A stretch of 11,903 bases of DNA from the NCBI GenBank assembly GCA_021825785.1, contig JAKAGP010000015.1, forward strand, positions 1-11,903, in the 5' to 3' direction. The notes beneath the pieces were generated by a model. That model did no database searches, was not told where the DNA came from, and saw only the letters and a program-made list of their open reading frames with translations. The position numbers were made by a program, and so were the translations under genes. This stretch comes from Nitrospirota bacterium. GTDB lineage: Bacteria; Nitrospirota; Thermodesulfovibrionia; Thermodesulfovibrionales; JdFR-88. Numbering within the stretch: the first letter of the stretch is position 1; every line of letters starts with the position of its first letter. Of the stretch, positions 6,099-11,903 are shown in pieces.

Positions 6099-7319
6099 CT
6101 ATGTGAAAAGCATCTTTTCCAGAAGATACGTTTCCTTGAAGGAAGATGTGAGTTCCTCGTATGAACCGGCATCGATCTTCAGAACTCTTTTAAGCTCCTC
6201 CTCGCCCAGGTCCAGGTCCTGCATCGGCTCCTTATAGCCTATCCCAAGCCTCGCGCAAAGAGCATCTGCCAGGGAGATGATATAACAGACCCTGGCCGTA
6301 CCACCGGGTGCTGTCTTGTCCAGTTGCCTCCACCCATGGTGATGCAGAATTACGCCTGAAAGGCCCTCGGAAAAACCCCATTTTTCGGCAAGCATGGAAC
6401 CCAGCTGTGCGTGGCTGAAGCCGAAGATATCCTTTTCAACCATGCAAAAAGGCAAACGCTCCTCATGCACAAGCTGGACAAGACGCAAGAACTTGTCCGG
6501 ATGCCCATTGTTCATTATGACCTTGCCCACATCATGCAGGAGCCCGGCTATAACAGCCTCTTCCCTTACGTTCCTGGGCAGACGGGCTTCGTCCACTATC
6601 AACCCCGCGGCCAGGGAAACCCCAAGGCTGTGTTCCCACAGCTTCTGCTCGATCAAACCGAAGTTCTTGTAGATATTGCGTGTTGAGACGGCCAGCGCTA
6701 TTGTCCTTATCGTGTTGAACCCGAGCACCGTTATGGCGTCCGAAACGGTATCTATCTTCTGCCGCAGCCGGAAAAATACTGAATTGGCCATCTGCAGTAT
6801 CCGTGACGTCAGTGAATTGTCCGACATTATGGCCTGTTTAAGCTCCTCAATGCCGGTGTTTTCGTTTTTCACAAGTTCAAGTATCCTGGCTGCAACAGCA
6901 GGCACGGCGGGCAGATTGCCGGTTTGCAAAAGGACGTTCTTGGAATCCGCCCCCCGCCCTTCTATCGATTCAAGAATCATCTTTATGTCTTCGAAATTGA
7001 AGGGCTTTTGGATGACCCTTATCTTCTTTGCCTTTACCTGGTTTTCCATGTCACCGTCCAGGGCGGCCCCGGTGAGAAGGATGAACCTGCCGGCCAACTC
7101 CGGGTCCGACTGGTTTATCTTTTCAAATATCTTGAACCCGTTCAGGTCCTGAAGAGTGAGATCACAGAACACCGCATTGTAAAAACCGTTGCCTGCCAGT
7201 TTCTGCAGCGCCTGCATACCGGAAGACACGGTATCGGCGTCATAACCCAGGAAATCGCTGTACAAATCCAGTATCTCCGCGATCTCCGGATCGTCATCTA
7301 TGATTAAAATTCTAGCCAT
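6099..7319 (-). CDS. Response regulator with receiver and HDOD domains
   Basis: This 406-residue cytoplasmic signalling protein has no DNA-binding domain. The N-terminal receiver (1-122) has Asp8/Asp9, phospho-acceptor Asp53 in VFCDLTLQDLNG, Thr83 and Lys105 in VIQKPF. Residues 128-335 form an HDOD domain beginning with the typical TGNLPAVPAVAARILELV; it contains LWEH (His230), GLLHDVGK (His262-Asp263), FSHAQLG (His303), ILHHHGW (326-328) and a later SLADAL (Asp352). HDOD proteins are non-canonical relatives of HD phosphohydrolases, usually acting in signalling by protein contacts; here the H...HD...D residues are still present, so an enzymatic role cannot be excluded. It starts at an ATG 12 nt after the cheB stop, with no clear ribosome binding site, suggesting coupled translation. 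Its place in a chemotaxis operon suggests CheA may phosphorylate it; that is inference. Confidence 0.93.
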   Translation of the reverse strand: MARILIIDDDPEIAEILDLYSDFLGYDADTVSSGMQALQKLAGNGFYNAVFCDLTLQDLNGFKIFEKINQSDPELAGRFILLTGAALDGDMENQVKAKKIRVIQKPFNFEDIKMILESIEGRGADSKNVLLQTGNLPAVPAVAARILELVKNENTGIEELKQAIMSDNSLTSRILQMANSVFFRLRQKIDTVSDAITVLGFNTIRTIALAVSTRNIYKNFGLIEQKLWEHSLGVSLAAGLIVDEARLPRNVREEAVIAGLLHDVGKVIMNNGHPDKFLRLVQLVHEERLPFCMVEKDIFGFSHAQLGSMLAEKWGFSEGLSGVILHHHGWRQLDKTAPGGTARVCYIISLADALCARLGIGYKEPMQDLDLGEEELKRVLKIDAGSYEELTSSFKETYLLEKMLFT

Positions 7320-7331
7320 TTTCTATTATAA

Positions 7332-8441
7332 TTACCGCCCAAGATACCCGTCAACCCGGCCCGGGGCCGCGCCCTGGCGGACGGAACATCCGGGTCCCGC
7401 AGGGGTTCCGCATACATATCTCACAATGGCCTCCGGTATATCCCCGAGAGGCAGAACACTGTCAGCCAGACCCGCTTCAACCACCACCCTGGGCATTCCG
7501 TAAATCACACAGGTCTTTTCGTCCTGGGCTATTATCTTTCCGCCCGCGAGCTTAAGGTTTTTAAGCCCCTTTAACCCGTCATTGCCCATGCCGGTAAGTA
7601 TCACTCCCAGCGACCTGCAGGTAAAGTGTGCGGCAACCGAGGACATAAGGGCATCCACGGACGGCCTGTAGATGAAGTCCCCTGCGCGGCTGATGGCGAT
7701 GGAAGGCTTGGGCAGTCCGCTGGAAATGCGCATATGGCCGCCGCCCGGCGCTATATAGACCACCCCGCACCTTGCGGTCTCCCCGTCCTCAGCCTCTTTG
7801 ACTTCCATCGCCGAAAGCTGGTCCAGCCTCTCAGCGAAAGGCTTCGTGAAATTGGCTGGCATATGCTGGCTGACGAGAACCGGGACCGGAAAATTCCGCG
7901 GCAGGGAAGGTATTATCTGCTGAAGCGATTTTGGCCCCCCCGTTGAAGTACCGATCGCCACTATGTCCGCGTTTGTGCGGTCGCCGCACACCTCGGCCAC
8001 AATGCGCATTTCCGTTTGCGGCTGCCTCGCCTGCCTGTTGAACCCGTTTTTCTGGCCGAGATGCTTTACCTTTTCGATCAGGGTCCCTCTTATTTTCATT
8101 ATGTCCAAAGAGGAGTCCGCAAGGTTCTTGGAGACAAAGTCCACTGCGCCCAGTTCAAGCGCGTGCAGTGTCACCCTCGCCCCCTCGCTGGTCTGGGAAC
8201 TCAGCATGATCACGGGCACAGGGTTTTCAGCCATTATCCTCTTCAAGGCCTCGATGCCGTCCATCCCGGGCATCTCCACATCCATGGTGATGACATCCGG
8301 ACGGAGCGCCGCGGCCTTTTCCACCGCTTCCAATCCGTCTGCGGCGGTCCCAACAACTTTTACGCCCGGGTCCGATTCGAGCATCCCGGACAGGACTTTT
8401 CGCATGAAGGCGGAATCATCAACAACAAGGACCGTTACCAA
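7332..8441 (-). CDS. cheB: Protein-glutamate methylesterase CheB, TTG start
   Basis: This is the phosphorylation-activated receptor methylesterase and glutamine deamidase that resets chemoreceptor adaptation. It has 369 residues. The receiver domain (1-125) has the acidic pair Asp8/Asp9, phospho-acceptor Asp54 in ITMDVEMPGMDG, and Lys105. A linker of about 30 residues leads to the CheB catalytic domain (about 155-345), with the triad Ser166 (GTSTGGP), His193 (SQHMP) and Asp288 (TGMGNDG). A short C-terminal tail of about 20 residues follows, with a Cys351. The start is TTG: an in-frame stop lies about 10 codons upstream and no ATG or GTG is available before the receiver. A GGAAAGG sequence lies about 10 nt before it. 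A 95-nt AT-rich spacer separates it from the preceding fusion gene. No cheR is present here; the partner methyltransferase must be elsewhere. Confidence 0.96.
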   Translation of the reverse strand: MVTVLVVDDSAFMRKVLSGMLESDPGVKVVGTAADGLEAVEKAAALRPDVITMDVEMPGMDGIEALKRIMAENPVPVIMLSSQTSEGARVTLHALELGAVDFVSKNLADSSLDIMKIRGTLIEKVKHLGQKNGFNRQARQPQTEMRIVAEVCGDRTNADIVAIGTSTGGPKSLQQIIPSLPRNFPVPVLVSQHMPANFTKPFAERLDQLSAMEVKEAEDGETARCGVVYIAPGGGHMRISSGLPKPSIAISRAGDFIYRPSVDALMSSVAAHFTCRSLGVILTGMGNDGLKGLKNLKLAGGKIIAQDEKTCVIYGMPRVVVEAGLADSVLPLGDIPEAIVRYVCGTPAGPGCSVRQGAAPGRVDGYLGR

Positions 8442-8536
8442 GCCAGAACCGCCTTTCCAATATTTTTTTTATTTTTTTGCCAGTTTTCATGAAAATGTCT
8501 TTCCAGGCTCTCCGGATAATAATGCATTCTTCATTT

Positions 8537-9727
8537 TTAAAAACCAAGCTCCGTAAGAAGGCTGTCGACGCCTTCCTGGTTTACCTTTTCAGAAACGAGC
8601 TCGCGGGAGGAACTTGGCTCCATGTTGCCGCCAAAACTTGTTATAAGAACTACAAGCTCCCTTTCAATGTCCCCCACCAGTTGTATTACTTTTTCGAGGG
8701 CCTGCCCGGTCAGGTCCTGGAATGACTGCGTCGTCAGCACCTCGGTGAGGTCATCCTCCAGCCTGTTCTTGAAATTCTTAAGATAGTCGGCAGATTCCTG
8801 GGGCTCCTTTATTGTCCTGATGTGGGAGGAAAGCTCGTCCATGTTGAGGATATATTTTTCGACGAAACTCATTGTCTTGTTGGCGGCCTCCTCAGTCCTG
8901 TCGATGACGAACTGAAGACGGTCGACCGCCTGGGGCATGTCAAATTCCGCCATGCCCTTAAGCTTTGGGTCTATGGCCTCCTTAAAATTTTTTATGGAGT
9001 CATGGAGTTTGCGGGTCACCTTGCCCACTTCATTGTACAGGTCACCGCGGCCTTTCGTCATAATGCCCTGGATGATCGTTTCGGCCTTCGCGTAATCCTG
9101 GCTGCCTATGGCGTCAAGGAAGCCCATGACCTCGCCTATGATCCCGCCGGTATCACCGTCAGCAAGCTTTTTACCGAAAAACTGTTTGGCGTTCTGCACC
9201 TCTTTCACCTTCACCTCACCGGCCATGGTCTGCATCCTTTTCGTGACCTCCACATTGCCGTCCCCGGTTTCGGTGACATCAAGGACATCATCCTCAAAGA
9301 GGGACTCGTCCTCGAATGGAATAAGTTTCCGGGGATCGAGCAGCACAAGCAGTTTGTCGTTTATCCTTGCGACCCCTTTTATCTGCTCCATCCGCTCGGA
9401 GAAAAACCTCTCCGGGTGCTCGACCGCCGAATCGTCGACCTCGACCACTCCGGTTATCCCGTCAACAAGCACGCCAAAGGTGATTTTGCCGCTTGACACA
9501 ACGATGATCTTTCCTCCCGTGCCTTCGCTCTGTGCCCCGTTTATATTCAGCAGGGCCCTCAGGCTTACTATTACTATGATACTGCCCCTCAGGTTCGTAA
9601 CGCCTTCAATGTAGCCGGGTGTCTGCGGCATCCGCGTGATTACGGGGGTGTTTATGATCTCCCGGACCTTCAGGATTGGAATGGTGTATTCCATTGAGCC
9701 AAGCTTGAAGCCTATGTACTGCCGCAT
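8537..9727 (-). CDS. CheW-CheZ fusion: array coupling protein joined to CheY-P phosphatase
   Basis: This 396-residue cytoplasmic protein joins two chemotaxis activities. Residues 1-140 form a complete CheW domain, with the conserved GVTNLRG segment (42-48, Arg47) and the VDGITGVVEV strand region; CheW links CheA to receptors. After a linker rich in charged residues, about 195-396 form a CheZ domain. YNEVGKVTRKLHDSI (231-245) matches the CheZ N-terminal helix signature, MPQAVDRLQFVIDRTEEAA (264-282) matches the helical hairpin, and SFQDLTGQ (335-342) is the active site. Asp338 and Gln342 correspond to E. coli CheZ Asp143 and Gln147. The extreme C terminus, VDSLLTELGF, resembles the CheZ tail helix that binds CheY. 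The reading frame is continuous, so the fusion is not an annotation artefact of two adjacent genes. No separate cheW or cheZ lies in the window. The expected effect, inferred, is a phosphatase fixed in the receptor array. Confidence 0.9.
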   Translation of the reverse strand: MRQYIGFKLGSMEYTIPILKVREIINTPVITRMPQTPGYIEGVTNLRGSIIVIVSLRALLNINGAQSEGTGGKIIVVSSGKITFGVLVDGITGVVEVDDSAVEHPERFFSERMEQIKGVARINDKLLVLLDPRKLIPFEDESLFEDDVLDVTETGDGNVEVTKRMQTMAGEVKVKEVQNAKQFFGKKLADGDTGGIIGEVMGFLDAIGSQDYAKAETIIQGIMTKGRGDLYNEVGKVTRKLHDSIKNFKEAIDPKLKGMAEFDMPQAVDRLQFVIDRTEEAANKTMSFVEKYILNMDELSSHIRTIKEPQESADYLKNFKNRLEDDLTEVLTTQSFQDLTGQALEKVIQLVGDIERELVVLITSFGGNMEPSSSRELVSEKVNQEGVDSLLTELGF

Positions 9728-9735
9728 ATCCTATA

Positions 9736-9740
9736 CCTCC
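9736..9740 (-). promoter_or_regulatory. Ribosome binding site of the cheW-cheZ fusion gene
   Basis: GGAGG on the minus strand lies 8 nt before the ATG at 9727. It is one of the few textbook Shine-Dalgarno sequences in the window and fixes the start of the fusion protein immediately before its CheW domain. Translation is therefore independent of cheA, whose stop is 50 nt upstream. Confidence 0.8.
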
Positions 9741-9769
9741 GGAACCAGTTGTTGTCTTTTTGGATTTAT

Positions 9770-9785
9770 TGCAATTCTCATGCCT
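9770..9785 (-). promoter_or_regulatory. Candidate sigma-54 (-24/-12) promoter for the cheW-cheZ fusion
   Basis: On the minus strand the sequence reads AGGCATGAGAATTGCA. It has GG and GC separated by exactly 10 nt and matches the sigma-54 consensus TGGCAYR-N4-TTGCW at all informative positions but the first. It overlaps the last codons and stop of cheA. The expected transcript start is near 9759, giving a leader of about 32 nt with a GGAGG ribosome binding site before the downstream ATG. Its resemblance to the site at 5157-5172 (12 of 16 positions the same) strengthens the call. Chance occurrence cannot be ruled out. Confidence 0.5.
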
Positions 9786-11604
9786 GGACGCGCTCTTTCT
9801 CAAAGAGGCTGCGCGCTATGTAACCCATGTCTATTATCAATGTGACCTTGCCGTCACCCGATATGGTTGCCCCCAGTATGCACGGAGCGACGTTATTGGA
9901 GCCGGTGATGGATTTGATGACGACCTCCTGAAGCCCCAGAAGGCTGTCCACTCCGATGCAAAACCTGCTGTCAGCGACGGCCACAACTATAACATACCTG
10001 CCGGTAGTGTTCCGCCCCACCTCCGCCGAAGTCTCCGCAGTCAAAAAAGGCAGATGCGGGCCCGGGTGAAAACCCGGAGCGGCAGACTGCCCGTCCAGGA
10101 GATCCGCCAACTCAAAATACGGATATACCCTCCCCCTGATATTGAGGACCTTTTTTTGCAAAAGTCCCTGTATCTCGGTTCCTGCCACTTTCAGGGTCTC
10201 GTCAACAAGGGTGAGAGGAATGGCGTAAACAGCGCCCTTAACCTCGACCAGCAGGGCATGGATTATGGCCAGCGTAAGCGGCAGGCTTATCCTTATGTTA
10301 GTGCCCTCGCCCTTTTTGGTTACGATCTCTATAAAGCCGTTAAGCTTGGATACGTTGTTTTTGACGACGTCCATGCCGACGCCCCGGCCTGACAGCTCCG
10401 TGGCCACCTCATTGGTGGAAAGACCGGGCAGGAATATTAGGTTCACCGCGGCCTCCCGGCCCATGGCCTCCGCATCCTCCGCGCTTATGAGCCCCTTGCT
10501 TATCGCCTTTTGCTTGACCTTCTCCACGTCTATTCCCTTGCCGTCGTCTGCAACCTCTATGATGATCTGGTTGCCCTTTTGGCTGGCGCTTATCGATATA
10601 ATGCCCCTTTCGGGCTTTCCCATGGCGACCCGCTCAGTCCTGGGCTCTATGGCGTGGTCGATCGAGTTTCTGATTATATGGACCAGCGGGTCCCCGATCT
10701 GTTCTATTACGGACTTGTCCACCTCTGTATCCTCGCCCGATATCCTCAGTTCCACATCCTTTCCAAGCGGAGCGGATATCTCCTTCACCATTCGAGGGAA
10801 CTTGCCGAATACCTTTTTGAGCGGCTGCATTCTCATCTTCATCACGGCCAACTGCATGTCCGAAGTGAGCAGGTCCAGGAAGGAGACAGCCTCCAGCAGG
10901 CTTTCCATCTGCTGGTCAGAGGAGTACCTGTGTTCAAGGCTGCCCGCCAGGTTAAGGAGCCTGTTTCTGATAAGCACCACTTCGCCTGTCAGGTTCATAA
11001 CATGGTCTATCTTGTCCACGCCTATCCTCAACGTCTGGACCTCGTTCTTGGGTTCCTTCTGCCTGGCCTGGGCGTCTTCCGAAGACGGAGTGCCGGTTGC
11101 CGCTTTTTCGGCTCCGCCGGATGCGGTTGCCGTGCTGGCAGACGCCGTCGGGTTTCCGGACACGGGGGATTCGATAACGGCCCGTCTGGCCTTCACGACT
11201 GCCCCCGGCGGATTTTCAGACGCATTGAGCGCGTTTTCGAGGGCCTTGGAAATCCCGGAGATATCCGTGTCCGCCTGGTCTTTTGCCTTTATGTGCCCGA
11301 TAAGGAGCCTTACCATATCGAAACTCTTCAGGATCACATCCACCAGCCCGGGCTCAAGGTCTATCTCCTTGTCGCGGAGTTTTTTGAGGATGGTTTCCGC
11401 CCGGTGGGAAACGTCGACGATCTTCTGGAAGCCAAGGAAGCCCGCGGCCCCCTTCATGGTGTGCATGCCCCTGAATATCTCGTTTATTATCCCCTGGTCG
11501 AAGCCTTTTTCTTCCAGTTCAATGAACAGAGGATCTATCCGATCCAGCGTCTCCTCGGCCTCCGCGACAAAATCCGCTATTATCTCTTCCATATCGTCCG
11601 GCAT
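9778..11604 (-). CDS. cheA: Chemotaxis histidine kinase CheA (P1-P3-P4-P5, no P2)
   Basis: This is the 608-residue cytoplasmic kinase of the chemotaxis array; it autophosphorylates and passes phosphate to CheY and CheB. The N-terminal Hpt (P1) domain spans about residues 1-108, with phospho-acceptor His48 in GMHTMKGAAGF. Residues 110-188 are an Ala/Ser/Thr/Gly-rich linker with no recognisable P2 (CheY/CheB-docking) fold. P3 dimerisation helices start near 190 (TLRIGVDKIDHVMNLTGEVV). The P4 ATPase domain has the N box HIIRNSIDHAIE (309-320), the G1 box ADDGKG (352-357) and the G2 box GRGVGMD (406-412). P5, the CheW-like regulatory domain, covers about 445-605. The ATG at 11604 follows cheY by 3 nt and has an AGGGG-like sequence upstream; the ATG four codons inside is an alternative. 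Lack of P2 is known in some CheA proteins. Identity is secure. Confidence 0.97.
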   Translation of the reverse strand: MPDDMEEIIADFVAEAEETLDRIDPLFIELEEKGFDQGIINEIFRGMHTMKGAAGFLGFQKIVDVSHRAETILKKLRDKEIDLEPGLVDVILKSFDMVRLLIGHIKAKDQADTDISGISKALENALNASENPPGAVVKARRAVIESPVSGNPTASASTATASGGAEKAATGTPSSEDAQARQKEPKNEVQTLRIGVDKIDHVMNLTGEVVLIRNRLLNLAGSLEHRYSSDQQMESLLEAVSFLDLLTSDMQLAVMKMRMQPLKKVFGKFPRMVKEISAPLGKDVELRISGEDTEVDKSVIEQIGDPLVHIIRNSIDHAIEPRTERVAMGKPERGIISISASQKGNQIIIEVADDGKGIDVEKVKQKAISKGLISAEDAEAMGREAAVNLIFLPGLSTNEVATELSGRGVGMDVVKNNVSKLNGFIEIVTKKGEGTNIRISLPLTLAIIHALLVEVKGAVYAIPLTLVDETLKVAGTEIQGLLQKKVLNIRGRVYPYFELADLLDGQSAAPGFHPGPHLPFLTAETSAEVGRNTTGRYVIVVAVADSRFCIGVDSLLGLQEVVIKSITGSNNVAPCILGATISGDGKVTLIIDMGYIARSLFEKERVQA

Positions 11605-11607
11605 GGT

Positions 11608-11903
11608 CTACCCCTGTGCAGCCTTTTTTTCGAATATCTTGTCCAGCTTCTCCTTGAGCACCTCGGCGGTAAACGGCTTGACAACATAATTGCTGACACC
11701 GGCCTTGATCGCCTCGATGACCTTGTGCTTTTCCGCCTCGGCAGTGACCATGAGAAAAGGCAGGTCCTTGAGCTCCGGGTTGGAGCGCACCTTCTTGAGC
11801 AGGTCGAGGCCGTCCATGTTTGGCATGTTCCAGTCGCTGACGACGAACTGGAACCCTCCCTCGCTTGTCAACTTGTTATAGGCCTGCTGCCCGTCCTCGG
11901 CTT
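11608..11903 (-). CDS. cheY: CheY-type response regulator, 5' end cut by window edge
   Basis: This is a single-domain receiver protein of the CheY family, which carries the phosphate signal from CheA to the flagellar switch. The reading frame is open to the window edge, giving 97 complete residues plus a TAG stop; roughly 25-30 N-terminal residues, including the acidic pair that binds Mg2+, lie outside. Visible hallmarks are the phospho-acceptor Asp in [12 protein letters not shown], the switch Thr in [11 protein letters not shown] and the invariant Lys in [11 protein letters not shown]. No output domain follows. The stop is only 3 nt from the cheA ATG, so the two genes are almost certainly co-transcribed and translationally coupled. 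Being next to cheA and upstream of a CheZ domain supports a true motor-binding CheY rather than an orphan receiver, although motor binding itself cannot be read from this fragment. Confidence 0.93.
   Translation of the reverse strand, partial: AEDGQQAYNKLTSEGGFQFVVSDWNMPNMDGLDLLKKVRSNPELKDLPFLMVTAEAEKHKVIEAIKAGVSNYVVKPFTAEVLKEKLDKIFEKKAAQG

Noticed and set aside
8442..8536. Small frame of 30 codons (MHYYPESLERHFHENW...) between the fusion gene and cheB, stop overlapping the cheB start
   Set aside because: It has no ribosome binding site and no recognisable composition; the spacer is AT-rich, and the overlap with cheB is probably chance.
10265..11689. Very long plus-strand frame (474 codons) opposite cheA
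   Set aside because: It is Ser/Ile/Phe-rich shadow translation of the cheA codons; cheA has all kinase motifs on the other strand.
1..11903. CRISPR arrays, insertion sequences, tRNA/rRNA genes, phage or defence modules
   Set aside because: No regularly spaced repeats, transposase-like frames, tRNA-like folds or rRNA motifs were seen; the window is filled by ordinary chemotaxis and flagellar genes.

Overview
The window is one strand-consistent block of chemotaxis and flagellar genes; every supported gene lies on the minus strand, so the biological order runs from high to low coordinates. The organism is a motile diderm: the block encodes a P-ring protein (FlgI), an L-ring lipoprotein (FlgH) and a P-ring chaperone (FlgA). 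The mid-50s GC impression, a CheZ-type phosphatase, sigma-54-like promoters and the gene order flgF-flgG-flgA-flgH-flgI-flgJ suggest a deltaproteobacterial or Nitrospirota-like lineage. This is inference from content; no taxonomic marker is present.

Layout in transcription order. (1) Chemotaxis block, 11903-7332: 3' part of cheY, cheA, a gene joining a full CheW domain to a full CheZ phosphatase domain, then cheB with a TTG start. (2) Signalling and accessory block, 7319-5504: a response regulator with an HDOD output domain, a 50-residue lysine/glutamate-rich small protein with a strong ribosome binding site, and a short coiled-coil protein with a C-terminal helix-turn-helix-like segment. (3) A 359-base gene-free gap (5145-5503) with a candidate Rho-independent terminator directly abutting a near-consensus sigma-54 promoter. 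(4) Flagellar rod and ring block, 5144-64: flgF, flgG (single-base frameshift), flgA, flgH, flgI, and a flgJ whose enzyme half is a lysozyme-like transglycosylase domain. Bases 1-63 are the start of the next spacer.

How the genes work together: CheA phosphorylates CheY and CheB in receptor arrays. The CheW-CheZ fusion would couple CheA to receptors and also place the CheY-P phosphatase inside the array. CheB demethylates receptors. FlgF and FlgG build the rod, FlgA and FlgI build the P ring, FlgH builds the L ring, and FlgJ caps the rod and opens peptidoglycan.

The most notable points are the CheW-CheZ fusion, two closely matching sigma-54-type sites found by manual scan (in front of flgF and of the cheW-cheZ fusion), the apparent 2-nt leader of flgF, and the flgG frameshift.
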